Source: Talinum fruticosum
Lineage: Eukaryota > Streptophyta > Magnoliopsida > Caryophyllales > Talinaceae
DNA: 64,000 bases
Direction of reading: 5' to 3'
Assembly: GCA_021018815.1 (NCBI GenBank)
Contig: JAITYX010000150.1
Span: 62,001 to 126,000 of the forward strand
The position numbers and the translations under genes are program-made. Numbering within the stretch: the stretch's first letter is position 1; the number at the start of each line of letters is the position of its first letter. The notes under the pieces were generated by a model. The model was not told where the DNA came from and did no database searches. It was given only the letters and a program-made list of their open reading frames with translations. Shown piece by piece: positions 11,617-23,430 of the stretch.

Positions 11617-13446
11617 AGTATATTGTTGAGTCCAAAATTATGATGTTTTTAATACCTATTTACATCTTATTTTGTTCATAATAATTAATAAATTAGAGAT
11701 TTTAATTTAATTTATTTTATTTTTATAGGAAGTGTGGAAAATGTCCAAAAATAATACGAAGAGATGAAAATTGAAGGTTGAGATCGTTCATTGACAGTTG
11801 GCCCAAACCGAGCCCAAAAACCGAGCCTGTTTTTCCCTTTTTTCAGTTCAGCCCAGCCTTACCCTCCTTCACTTAAAGCCTCACCTTCTTCTACTTCTTC
11901 GGTCAGCCACTGAAACCTACCCACTAAAACCCTAGCTCTCCCACACGACAAATCCTCCTCTCCACGAACTCCATCCTCGTCGGTTTTCCCCTGTTGCAGA
12001 CCCACGAAGAGTCCATCCTCTCTAGACCCGGCAAAGCCGACTCGAACGAACGGGTCAACCCGAACGACCGAAACCCAAACCGAACCGACATCTAAAACAG
12101 TTGAACCAATTTTGACCCAAAAAATGAACTGACCCGAACCGAACTAACCCGAAATCTAATGAACCCGATTCCGACCCAAATTGAAATGACCCGAACCGAA
12201 ACCGAACCGACCCGAAATATGATTGATCCGATTACGGCCCGAACCGAATCAAACCCGAACCGATTTACCCCTAATAAAAGTGACCCAACCCACATTGTTT
12301 TTTGGTGGGTCTCTTAGGATGGACTTTTGTACCTATAATGGAACAATTTTTTGGTGGGTACAACTTTGAATCAATTTTGACCCAAAAGTGACCCAATTAC
12401 GACCCGAAATTGACTCGATCCGAAATTAACCCGAACCGAACCCAAACCCAACCCAACCCAAACGAAATTGACCTAAAGTTGAACCGAATCGAAGTTGACC
12501 CGAACCGGAACCGAACCAAACCCGAACGAGATCAACCCAAAATTTACCCGAATCGAAGTTGACCCGAACCGAATTCGAATCGGACCCGAACGAGATCGAC
12601 TCGAAGTCAACCCGAACAAAACTTAACCCGAACCTAACCCGAACCTAATGAACCGATTGTCGAGTCTAATCCTCTCTTCGGTCATCTCTTCTTCCTCTTT
12701 GGTACTTGACTCACGTAAACCATCTCCATCTCCATCCGTAAGTCTCTCTCTCATACCTTCGCCTCTCCATATCCGAACAGAAGACCTCTAAGCCACCTCA
12801 AACTTTATCCAAAAATCGAAATATAAGGGCTCGGGCAAGAACAAGGACAAAACCAGCGAAAGAAGAGGAGGAGATCGAGAAGCTATAAAAGGAGAGCTCG
12901 AGACGGAACAAGGGGAGGCCGGATGTCGGTGGCAAAAGTGTGACAGATCGGAGCCACGCCAAAGTCCAAGTTGACCGCTTTCTTTCTTCAATTTTTAGTT
13001 CTTAGTTCTCAAATTTTAGTTGTAGTTTTTTTTTTTTTTAGTTTTTAGTTAGATTTTAGTTGAGAGTAATGAATTTTGTTCTTGAGGCTGAATTTGAAGT
13101 GTTGAGTTGATTTTGGTATGGAATTTGCTTGAGGAGTATTCTATTTAGATCCGAGTATTCGATTGAATTATACACAATTAGAGTTTGTTGTTATAAATTC
13201 TTAACTTTTACAATTTCAATTGTGTTAGTTTGATTATGATTTAGTTTAGTTTGATGCTCCGATTCTTGCACTTGAATTTAGTTGATACTCCGGTTTAGCT
13301 ACAATTATTATACCTTGATTTTTTTATTTGCTCGTAACCATTTAATCTTGTTTGTTAAATCTGGTAGATTAGTGATTTGTGTTTTTGAGAAGTTAGATTA
13401 GTTTTTGATCTGTGGGTAATCTTCGATGAATGAATTTCGGATCGTT
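11617..13446. repeat. Probable LTR-derived sequence with ACCCGAACCG-type repeats
   Basis: From TGTTGAGTCC (11630) the sequence reads like a plant LTR: AT-rich lead, CT-rich leader, then T-rich tail. It has no coding signal. Within it, 12030-12660 is a degenerate array of ACCCGAACCGAA-like short repeats. The segment ends against a CACTA terminus at 13447. I could not find the partner LTR or the internal domain, so family assignment is open. Confidence 0.4.
12030..12660. repeat. Degenerate short-repeat array (ACCCGA/GAACCGA)
   Basis: CCCGAA, AACCGA and GACCCGA units recur dozens of times with point changes and short spacers such as AAATTGACC. This is a low-complexity, minisatellite-like block. 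Minus-strand open frames here (Val/Gly/Ser-rich) are artefacts of the repeat. Confidence 0.7.
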
Positions 13447-14011
13447 CACTACTAAAGATATAACAACTATGGTCGATTTACGACGGTTAAAAAGAAAAAA
13501 CCATCATGAAAAATGAGGTGGTGACATTTTTGTAAATAATTGACCATTTATAACACCTATGATGACGGTTCATTGAAACAACCATTCTCATAGGTGTAAC
13601 TATCAACTTTTGACTACGGTTCTAGAAACGAACCATAGTCATATGTTGTATATATGATGATGATTCACCAAAAGAACCGTCGTTAAAAGTGGAAAGTTCA
13701 CATTTAAGAACGGTTCTTTCATTGAACCGTCATTAAATGTCTTTAAAAAACCATGTTTTTAGGGTTTTATTTTCGGAAACCCTTATTAACACATACCCTT
13801 CTCTCTCTCTCCTATCAGCCGCTCTCTCCCTCTCCCTTAATTACCGGACCGAGAACGCCCCCACCCTCTCTATCTCTCTGGTTTCCCATCGAACGCCCCT
13901 CACCCTCTCTCTCCGGTCTCCTATCAAACACCCCCACCCTTCTCTCGTGTCTTTCTCGGACTGCAACACCCCCTCACGCCTCTACTCCGACAAATTGCGA
14001 TTTGTAGAAAC

Positions 14012-14200
14012 ATGGGGAAAACCTCCAAGTCGAAGAAGAGGCATGGTGATGATTTAGAACTAGAAACTTCGTCCTCAATCCTATCATCCTCGCCTTCTTC
14101 CTCTAGCTCCGACGACGTTGATGCCTCCTCCAAACGCCACCTCTGTTGCCGGTACCGAGATGAGGATGACAACGAGGAGCCGCGGAATTCAAGGAGATAG
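14012..14200 (+). pseudogene. Lys/Ser-rich short ORF inside the CACTA element
   Basis: This 62-residue frame starts MGKTSKSKKRHGDD, continues through a Ser-rich run with acidic residues, and ends in an Arg-rich stretch (NSRR). The composition resembles the N-terminus of an SR-like or basic nuclear protein. It is probably a captured host exon or the start of the CACTA second ORF. I do not recognise a family. Confidence 0.3.
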
Positions 14201-14825
14201 AGAGAGGAATGGAGAAGTCATGTAGCAAGAGTAAGAGGCGGAGGAAACATTCAAGGATTGGGGCAGAAAAAAATGAATGAGCCGCCTATATCTTGAAAGT
14301 CATGAAACATAATGCGTACTCCAAAAATGTTTTTGGCGTCGTTCATTAAGGGATATGTGTCATGAAACATACAATTGAAGTTTTTATGGTATTCAACATA
14401 CTTATAAATTTGTTATTTGTATCGGTGTAGTCAACATTGGATGCTTGCTGCCATATTTCTAAGCGACTATGTCGCGTATCGACTTGATCCTCTCGGGTAA
14501 TCTCGTGAAGAAAGATATCAAGAACGTACTCGACGCTTGATTTCATACCTTAATCATTATGCTTTTTTGTTAATTTGTATTCTTTTCAATTGTATGTCTA
14601 ATTTGAATTTAATTTTTCTGATTGAAAAAATAGTGCTCTAGCAAATTGTTATTGTAGGAGAGGCTTGACAGGCTTACGTATGAAACCAAACCCACAAATT
14701 GTCTCCGTAACGGTGAGGTTCTCTTGCTTTGCTTTAATTGTTTTCATTTTATATTTCTTGCTAGCTACATAAAGTACATACTAATTAATTCAAATTGTGT
14801 TGGTAATATATTTTACTTAATGTAG

Positions 14826-15120
14826 TGCCATAAACAACCGGGGAGCATGGAGTGTGTCTTATACGTTCTCCGAGTACATGAAAGAGATTGTGACCCAGCT
14901 TGATATAAATGAATCTACTCCTAAAGAGGTACTTGCACTTGCATTTGTATTCGATTATGAAAAACTTAAATTTAGTTTGATTAACACTAGCACTTAACCT
15001 AATTAATTAATATGTCTTTTACAACATTGATCACAATATTTCCCGTGAAAGATGCCCCACACTCCCTATACAGATGATGTGCTCAACGAGTTAAGGTAAG
15101 GTTGGGCAAAGTTTGTATAT
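14826..15120 (+). pseudogene. Ulp1-type cysteine protease (C48) fragment of the CACTA second ORF
   Basis: The translation CHKQPGSMEC at 14826, then EYMKEIVTQLDINEST in another frame, matches the active-site Cys region QPGSxECGYYVxRYMKEI of Ulp1-like proteases often carried by plant CACTA elements. After an intron-like gap, MPHTPYTDDVLNELR (15051) and GWAKFVYNS (15104) match the usual C-terminus. A frameshift after the Cys and the loss of upstream His/Asp regions make it non-functional. The Cys of MEC is the presumed catalytic residue. Confidence 0.62.
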
Positions 15121-15693
15121 AACTCGTATAAAGACATAGGTATATATTTACACTTATCATTCATTATTTGATTGGTCAAGTTTGTGACTTTAATAGCCAT
15201 ACGGTTATAGGTACATAACATAGGTATATATATATATATTCATATATTTACACTTGTCTTTTTATATGCACCATATACAAATGTGTGATGAATCTATTGG
15301 TTTGTATACATTCTGGTCAAGATTGTTGAATTATGGTTTGTATATATCTGAAAGAGTTTGGAAATGGTTGTATATATGTTATTTTGTATTTTACGGGGGC
15401 AAGCAAACACAATAAAAATTATTTTTAAAAAAGTCAGACCTATTACAGGTCCTAGCTAGACCTATGACGACGGTTCTCTTCAAGAATCGTCGTAATAGGT
15501 CATCCTATGACGATTCTTTTGAGGAACTGTCGTTATAGGTATTCTTTTACTACGGTTTTGAATCTTAGTAAAAGATGCCTACATACAATCACGGGCCATG
15601 TCAACGACGCATGATAACCGTAGTTAAAGGTTGTTTTGAACCATAGTTAAAGGTTATTTGGAATCGTAGTTAAAATTAGTTCTTGTAGTAGTG

Positions 15694-16317
15694 AAACATA
15701 ACAAAAATCAGAAAGTTTAACATATTTCAGTTCTATCCACTTCAGTTTTCCGTCCACAACACTATGATACCCCTCCTTAGTGGCTTCAGTATGTCAACCT
15801 TAAGTCTAATCTTCAGGTATTTAGATGGTGTTAAAATGTCCTCCTTGACAACTTCAATGAACCTACCTAGTTTTGCACCCAGTTGTCCAGCAAAAGCATG
15901 GGTTTTCTTCTTCATGGGTAGTTCACAGACCTTGACCTAAAAACTTATTGTATCAAACTTAATTTGAGAAAGTTAGAAACTCCCATCAAGAAGTTGAAGA
16001 AGAATCAAGTTCCCGTCGAAATACCACGAACTCTCCTTCAACAATATCTCTTTATCGGCTAGCGAGAAGAATTGGAAAGAAAACAAATTTTTGTCAAGGT
16101 CTTTCCCCATAACACCGTTTGATGGTTTTCAGTTGTTCTTGATTACAGACTTGAAGCCTTCCACGTTAACGCTATTCAAGGTCATAATTTTCCCTACCCG
16201 ACATAATTTGATATGGGCATTAACGTTTTCCTCCCCGACATCGTCAAAGTCCAAGGTTTCCTCTTCCTCCTTAGTCAGTTTGAGGCGGTCCAGATGAGTA
16301 TGAAGAGCCGACGCCAT
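15694..16317 (-). pseudogene. LINE ORF1 (DUF4283) fragment, truncated at the CACTA junction
   Basis: On the minus strand the protein starts MASALHTHLDRLKLTKEEEE at 16317 and continues through GKIMTLNSVNVEGFK and NLFSFQFFSLADKE, the DUF4283 hallmark. Then come AGQLGAKLGRFIEVV and LKWIELKYVKLSDFCYV, where the CCHC knuckle would begin. It stops exactly at 15694, the end of the CACTA element. The rest of the LINE is not found on the other side of that element. At least two frame changes occur. It is a different copy from the LINE at 7612. Confidence 0.78.
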
Positions 16318-16940
16318 AATAGCTCTAGAATGGCTGAAACTTTCGCAGTGCAGGCAAAGATAGGAAACTAAGTAAGACCCACAAAAACGGGGCTATACAT
16401 AACCTACGAACGAGGTCAAGCAAGAACCAACACAAATCCCTACCAAACGAGGGCGCAAAGCTCCCATAGTAATGGTGTCCTGCTGAGGCTAGGGTTCGCT
16501 GGTGGAGTGAGAAAGCATTATTATTTTTACTTATTTTGGGTTCAATTCCTTACTTTGTTATTCAGAATTTCAGTTAAAGACATTTTAACTTTTTTAAAAG
16601 TAATAGCATTAACATATCAGAATTGTTTAATTAACTTCCTACTATTCGTTTGCTTCAGTTCCCAGCAAAAAGCCCTCTCTAGGTCCTCATTTGGGAATTT
16701 TTGCATAACCCTGATCCTCATCATTGAGTATGCACCCAATTCGTAAATAGCATAAATCAGCCTGCTGATCTCGCGCTGAAATTCTTCTCGCCGACGAGCA
16801 TTGCATCTTCCAAAAGCCCCACAACTCTTTCTACTTCTATTTACACCCCAAGAAAATTCACTATATCCGTAATTTCTAAGTTGATTATTATTTGTGAATT
16901 CTCTCTTTTGCGATTTTGTATCCACATTCAGCCAAATACG
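16318..16940. other. Unassigned sequence, possibly LINE 5' region
   Basis: This segment lies upstream (minus sense) of the LINE ORF1. A 108-residue minus-strand frame at 16617-16943 has no recognised motif. No other feature is visible. Confidence 0.35.
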
Positions 16941-17212
16941 CACAATTCAGATCCCTGAATGAAGTGGATGACTTCTTTCATTTTGCCCAGCATCCTAAAT
17001 GACTATGCAACGAACCCTTAACTGAAGAAGAAAATACTCGCCTTGCAGTAGGTGGATGCAAATGGAATTGTCTATTATGACACTACATCCTATGAATACG
17101 ACTTATTGCAAGGCATTCATTTTCTTCTTCAGTTATTGTTTGTTGCATGATCATTTGAGATGAAGAGTAAAACAGATTAAGTGATCTACTTCATTTAGGG
17201 ACCTCAATTGTG
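16941..17212. repeat. Long imperfect hairpin (two arms of about 112 bases)
   Basis: Bases 16941-17052 pair with 17101-17212 with about 80 percent identity by eye and essentially no length difference. The best-matched segment is AACTGAAGAAGAAAAT against its complement. The loop is about 48 bases. This could be a fold-back transposon or a precursor of a small-RNA gene. No known miRNA sequence was recognised in either arm. Confidence 0.7.
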
Positions 17213-20200
17213 GGTTCGAATGGAGGTGGATACATAATTGTGAAAGGGAGAATTTACAATCATGACTAAACTGCAAATTGCACGTGACAAAATTTCTTTT
17301 GGAGTTTGTCTATGCCTGAGAAGAGCTGTAAATGTTGTGAATGTAAGCAGCCCAAATGCATGTTAGCACTTACAGAAAATGGTCCTAACTAGCTAGCAAC
17401 TACTTGTATAATTGGAAATCCATTGTAATTTCAAAATTATAAATCAGTTACGAACTACAATTAAAGGAAAAAAATTTCTATAAAGAAAATGATGATGTAT
17501 TAGGTTTACGATGGCGACGATGATAATGTTGTTTTCATAAATAATACAGATGGCATAGTAGTAGTAGTAGTTAGCTAAGTATACGACAGCAACAGTACAA
17601 ATTGTGGCTCCTATTTTTGCAAAGTTTGGGGAGTTTTTGATGTAGGCAGCCTTTATCTCTAACAATATTTGTACCACCTAAGCATGAATATGTAATTTTG
17701 TTATTTTTACAACATTTCTACCAGCTAATGCGGACTTTCCTCTTGAGTTGTAACAAAAAACAATTAACATGAAGAAAATATTGTAGTTAAATCTTAACTA
17801 TGTCATTCATCCAAAAATAAATATACTTACAAAAAAATCATAAAGCTAAGTTAACAACTGGTTTTTAAAAAAATTAACAAGAATTAAAGAAATACTACAT
17901 CCAAGAAAAATAGAAAGCCGCAAAATATATAAACCTCTAAATCCAAATCCGTGTTCCAAATGATTCGATAATACTAACCTGTAAATTTTGTTAAATTATA
18001 TAATTATAGAGAGACTAGTTTTGATAAACCCTAGATTTAAAAATAGTTAGCATACTACTCAATATATAACAGGCATAGAAAAAAATTTAAAAAGAAATTT
18101 TGCTTTAGTCACCTACATTCCAAGATGAAGATATATTAATTGTAAGGTGACCTTTTTAAGGCTACCCAAATTGTGGACATGTTAACAAAAATTAAAAATT
18201 AAACTAAACTAACAAGACATAAAGGTTAAATTATTTAGCCAGTGAAATATTTTCTTTTTTTATTGAACATTTAAATAATGTAATATTAACTTCAAGGAAC
18301 AAAATGATAAAAAAAAAAAAATTAGCTCAATAGAAGAAATAAGCATTAAGAAAACAAGAAACTTAACTATTATCTTTGTAATATGAAAATTAACATGTCA
18401 AAATATAGAACATATGTTAATAGATCGTACCTTAAGAAAATTATAAGTGCATGGCAGGACTTTTTTTAGCTATGAGCCTTCAAATTAAGAATGCCAAAAA
18501 TTTAGGCAAGTTTAAGCACTTCTCACCGTGCATCCCCTACAGATATATATACTAGTTCTCTTTTTTAAAAAGAAAAAAAAAAAACAGAGATCAAATACTA
18601 TTCGGAGAATCATTCCATCATTAAAAAGTAATCTCAATTCCGATAATCACATGTATGTTTTGATCCTGTTGCTATTAAAAGAATGCTCAAAATGTGAAAG
18701 CTATCTGCCCTGATTTCTTGTTATTTTCTTTTGATATATTACTATTACTATGGTCCATGTGTTAATATATTTGTCAATGTATAAAATATATACAAATCAT
18801 ATCATAATTTCGAATCTATAAATATGAGCTACCATATATAATAATTTCTTTTTAATTTTTTAAAATTTACTCTATATTTTCATGGCTCCCCTTATCAAGA
18901 AAAAATTAAATTTTCTCATCCAAAATGCATCATGTCAACTGATCTATAGTATAACTCTTGCAAAATATATGGCCTTGTCTATAAATATGTACGAATTCTT
19001 GTAACCTTAATAGTATATAGAAACATAGCAGGACTTCTAAGGGAGTCACATTGCCTCATTATTCTACAACTATATATTCTTGCAGTTTTAATGATTTTAA
19101 AAAAAAATCAAATCATCAGCTTATTGAAATAGATCCTAATAGAAGACAACTTTCATATTAATTTTTGACGGTTTTGCTGATTATGTTTCTTGAAGGCAAT
19201 AATTAAGAAAATAATTATGGTAGGTAATTGCGCACCTTCATATTCAATACCTAATGGAACCCTAATTCCTTCTTTGTTTCTTATTGGCTGCTATTGATTT
19301 TTGCCAATATGTTAAATTATCAATGTTTATTCCGTATTTTCGAAGAATAAATGTCCCCTTTTATTTGTAAGAGTCTTTTTGTACCCCTGTTATATTATCT
19401 CTAGCTTTCAGGACTATCCATTTTTTTGCGTGACATTTTACTTGTGTGTGTATAGGACGGGGAGTTTGAATTGTTGATTCAGATCGTCTATCAATTTTTT
19501 GATTTTGAAATACTATATTGAATAAATTTTTTTTTTTGATAAAGTTATCCAATATTTGTGGATCTTCTGATTAGAGATTGTATTATGAAGTAGCGATTGA
19601 AAATAAGTAAAGTATTCAAAAATTTTAAATTCAATCGAAAGATTTATTTTGTAATGTTAGTTATAAATGTAATTAAATGTTATGTTTATTGTAGATGTTT
19701 TAGAACATTCTATTAGGATAATTTATCTTCATTCTTAAAAAATCTAAACTGCAACACCACCCACAACACAAATTTGCACCGAGCCACGAATCTCCCTCAC
19801 ACACCTAGCGACAGCCGGGTAAGACTCATTAGCTTCGCCGACCACTCTATTAATTTAATAAAATCATCTAAATTTGGACTATGGTTAACCCTAAATTTCA
19901 AAATATCAACTTAAACTGTAGGAAATAGTAACAAAATTGAGATTAAAACAACTTTTTCGTTGGAATCAATGGCGTGGCCTCTGTTGGATTTAATGGCCAA
20001 TTTCAAGGGTTTGCGAAAAGGAACAGGGAAAGAGGAATTCCACAATACACCGTATTGAAGACGGTACAAAGTCAATGGCTGGCGAATCGAATCTGGGGTT
20101 CATCGGGACCGGAAAACCGCTCTGGTGGCAGGCAGTTTTATTTGCACAACCATGAAGGGTCTATCTTTCTACTACTTTGTTTTAATATAAACAGGTATTT

Positions 20201-20880
20201 TTACCTCGTGTCTATTGGAAAATAGTTGAATTTTGTAGTTGTGATAATATTAGTTAATGTTAATAAATTATTGTCATCATTATTATAGAAAGAGATCATG
20301 AATATTAATTAATTAATTAATGTATATTATACGGTAACAAATCTTAATTTCTTTTTTCTATAAACTGTCATATGAGCATGTATTCGGAGAGTGATGCTTG
20401 ACGAGCTCCAGTAGAGTTTCATTTTATTTGTGTGTGTAACCTCTCCTTACCAGTTGTCCTTAACCGGTCTCCTTATCCTCAGGAGTTTGGAAAATAAGTG
20501 ATAAAGTTACCTAAATTTAAGAAACAAAATGTTAATTAAAAACTGCTAAATAACCTTCACATTCATGAAGCTACAACCCTGAATAACATATGCCCGCCAC
20601 ATTAGTTAACGTCTCAAAGCAACCATGAAATAAAAGGCAAAGAATGCAACAAATAAAGGGACACTTTCAATTACAACTCCTGCCTCAGCCGTCAGAGATA
20701 ACCTGATGTCCATCCTCGACATACATAAGGTTGGAGGTACGGTGTTGTCGATCCATCGAGAAGGGACCCAAATCCTGATCATATAGTTCTCCGACAAATA
20801 GTCCCAATGACGACGGATGGACCTAGGGCTCGAAGCTCCACCATCTGAAACTAGACATGTACATTGGAAGCTTAGAACAA
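17213..20880. other. AT-rich intergenic DNA
   Basis: No convincing gene. A GC-richer patch at 19960-20165 has short frames, including a glycine motif LGFIGTG at about 20092, that hint at a nucleotide-binding protein fragment. It is too short and frame-broken to assign. Confidence 0.5.
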
Positions 20881-20887
20881 CAGGTAG

Positions 20888-20949
20888 AATCAAAAGAGGG
20901 AAAATGTGCCAAATTCATAATCAAAAGAGGGAAAATGTGCCAAATTCAT
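20888..20949. repeat. 31-bp tandem duplication
   Basis: Two adjacent, essentially identical copies of a 31-bp unit beginning AATCAAAAGAGGGAAAATG lie at 20888-20918 and 20919-20949. The lack of divergence implies a recent slip duplication. Confidence 0.85.
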
Positions 20950-22030
20950 ACATAATTGCATTCCATGAAGAAACAATAGAAGAATTCACTCAAATCAGGA
21001 AGTTTAAAACTGATTTGAATTTGGCCAACTGCACAACAACACTTGAAATTTTGCATTTACAACACACTACAAACTCCAAACAATTAAAAATCGTGATCCA
21101 ACCAACTCATGCATTCAAGTGAAAAACATGGATTCATAGACGTTTTGGTCAGATCCGATGTGATCAAAACGTGCACAACACATAATACGCAAGGTTATCA
21201 AAACTTTATTTTGTCCCACTACAAAAATGAAGAAACATGATAAAACCCTATCCAAATTTAAGAAACAGGGCGAGAAACAGAGTTCAAAATTCATATATAA
21301 CAAAGCAAGAGCAAGAAACAGTTGAATTGATGTGTGAACAACTCCTAGAAAACAGATTTTCACTTCATTAGACAACACCTACTAAAAAACAACTTGTCCC
21401 TTGTTTCTATTTCTTCCGCTGATCAAAGTGCACGCATATTGTCCAAATCTCACCTACCAGGAAGATTTCATCAATTAGTCTGCATGTAACATCCGTTTTC
21501 ACGTATACAAAAAGTCTCATATTTTGTCATATTGATGGTCCCTTGTCTGTGGAGCACAGAGAAAGAAAACAAGATGCAAGTGAGGTGACAGAGATATTTA
21601 GCCTCTTTCAGAACCCCCTCTACCTCTCCTCTCAATGCTATTATTTACTCTTTTTGTCTTATATCTATTACGAAATATGAAAAAGAGTTAAAATAAGCCT
21701 TAAATTGTTAAAATTATCTCATTTCAATGGAACAAAGAAAATATAAATTAAAGTTTCTTGTTTTTTTAACCTATCAAAAAAAATTGTTAATTAAAGGAAG
21801 CTAAATTTGGGAAAACGAAAAAAAGCTCTAAGAAAGTTTTTTTCTTTTATTTTTGTTGTTTCCCTTCTTTTTTATTTTATTTTAAGGTGTCAAACTCTTT
21901 TTTCTTCTATTAGCCAAGTCGATGGAACATTGTACTTAAAGATGTATATGGTTGATTGGATCAAACAAAAAAAAAAAAAAGAAAAGATTGTATGGTGGTT
22001 TGTTATCAATCATATATCATATATTACATA
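20950..22030. other. Intergenic DNA
   Basis: No gene or element boundary is supported. Confidence 0.5.
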
Positions 22031-22166
22031 TTAAAAGTTGAATAGAATCAATGTACACTTCACATGTGGGATGCTTATGTGACATTGCAATAATGTAAGA
22101 TAGTGATTGCAATGCCACATAAGCATCCTACATATTAATCATACATTAATTCTACTCAACTTTTAG
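22031..22166. repeat. Fold-back element or hairpin (about 136 bp)
   Basis: The left arm begins TTAAAAGTTGAATAGAAT and the right arm ends with its near complement. A central block GATGCTTATGTGACATTGCA pairs with TGCAATGCCACATAAGCATC with one mismatch. Arms are about 60 bases and the loop about 15. It is consistent with a small fold-back MITE or a hairpin RNA. No target duplication is obvious. Confidence 0.65.
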
Positions 22167-23000
22167 ATGTTTCGATGGTTCATGTATTTTATTAAGTTAA
22201 ATATTGACTTTTTTTATATAAAATTACATATCATATGTTTATTATATTGAATGTGTATATTTCTAAAACTCATTTATTTAGTTTTGTGAATAATATTGTG
22301 TAATATTAAGAATTTAGATATGATATTGTCTTTACCTTATGGACAATTTTTTTCAAAGAAATTAGAATTTTAAAGTTTAAAGTTGCAAAAAGGAGAAAAG
22401 ACAAACAATGAGTTGAATATATAAATAATAATAATAAGTTATCAAAATAAATTAAAAATATTTTTATATTAATTATTTAAAAAATAAAATCATGTAATAC
22501 CCGTAATTTTATTTTGGGTAATTATATGACTTAAATTAATTAATTAGTTTCAATTAAATAATTAGGTCGAATAACTAAAATATATGCGTGGATATATATT
22601 CGTATTTTTATTTAAGTGAATTATTATTAGTTTGCGTAACTATATTTAGTTAAGTATATTAATTCCTTCCTCTCATTTTTCTGCTCGGACTAGCTAAATA
22701 AAAACTCGAGACCAATTATGCCACTTATTTGAGTTTAACCTAAATGATGCTTAACAAACAAAAAAAGAAATAAAAAGGGGAATTAAGTGTTAGGTTAGGA
22801 AGGGGATTAGTGTAAAGGTGATGATTGTTGGCTTTTCCTGAGGAAGCCACGAAACAGAGAGAGAAAAGAGAGGGAGGTAGAGGAAGAAGACATCGGGGAG
22901 AGAGGAAAAGGAACAACGACAATAAGAGAAACCAAGAGAGTGAGAGAGAGAGAGTGATTGAGAGAGGAAGGAGGATAGTGACAACACCAAGCAGTGAGGA
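22167..23000. other. Intergenic DNA
   Basis: AT-rich to about 22740, then GA-rich (22850-22980). GAGAGA runs explain the open frames on both strands. No gene is supported. Confidence 0.5.
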
Positions 23001-23430
23001 CTACTAGAAAATCATGATATAGTGATGGAAACAACGACAGAATAATGTTAGTTAGCGACGGAATTTCACAATTAGCAAAAGAATTTGTGACAGAAAAATT
23101 CTTACATTGTTATTTTTGCGTCGCTAATAATTAGCGACGTAATTTTACGATTCACATGTCATTGATTAGTGATGGAATTTGATTACGTAGATAAAAATTC
23201 AACGACGGAATTTCCTATTCCGTCGCGACATCAGCAACGAACAGGAAATTTCGTCGCTAACGTCGGCAATGGAACAGACCGTTCCGTCACTAATGTCGCA
23301 GCGGAATGGAACATGCGATTCAGTCACCGACGTTAGCAATGGAATAGACCGTTCCGTCACTAATGTCAAGCAACGGAATGGAACATGCGATTCCGTCACC
23401 GATTTTAGTGACAGAATTAATTGTTCCGTT
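23001..23430. mobile_element. CACTA-like terminal and subterminal repeat region
   Basis: The segment opens CTACTAGAAAATC, the common CACTACTAGAAA terminus lacking an intact CAC. It is followed by many AGCGACGGAATTTC-like units in both orientations, a typical CACTA subterminal array. A matching right end is uncertain; the best candidate is TAGTG at 30605-30609. Confidence 0.5.
23266..23405. repeat. Two-copy 70-bp tandem repeat
   Basis: GCAATGGAACAGACCGTTCC at 23266 recurs at 23336 as GCAATGGAATAGACCGTTCC. Each is followed by CGTCACTAATGTC and by GGAATGGAACATGCGATTC. The period is 70 bases, and the repeat is part of the CACTA-like subterminal array. Confidence 0.75.

Larger units (their letters stand above)
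13447..15693 (+). mobile_element. CACTA (EnSpm-like) element, non-autonomous
   Basis: The element begins CACTACTAAAG and ends CTTGTAGTAGTG, so the termini are inverted CACTACTA repeats. Both subterminal regions carry many copies of an ACGACGGTT / AACCGTCGT motif in both orientations (about 13470-13740 and 15460-15680), as expected for transposase binding arrays. No transposase is left. An Ulp1-protease fragment lies at about 14826-15120. The flanking triplets differ (GTT left, AAA right), so no 3-bp target duplication is seen. Confidence 0.8.

Noticed and set aside
19969..20225. Possible Rossmann-type enzyme fragment with LGFIGTG
   Set aside because: Only one short motif in a frame broken on both sides; not enough to name a gene.
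20606..20893. 95-residue minus-strand frame
   Set aside because: No recognisable motif, no exon signals, ordinary base composition.
22790..23034. Overlapping Ser/Leu-rich minus-strand frames
   Set aside because: They come from a GA-rich tract and show no domain or splice context.
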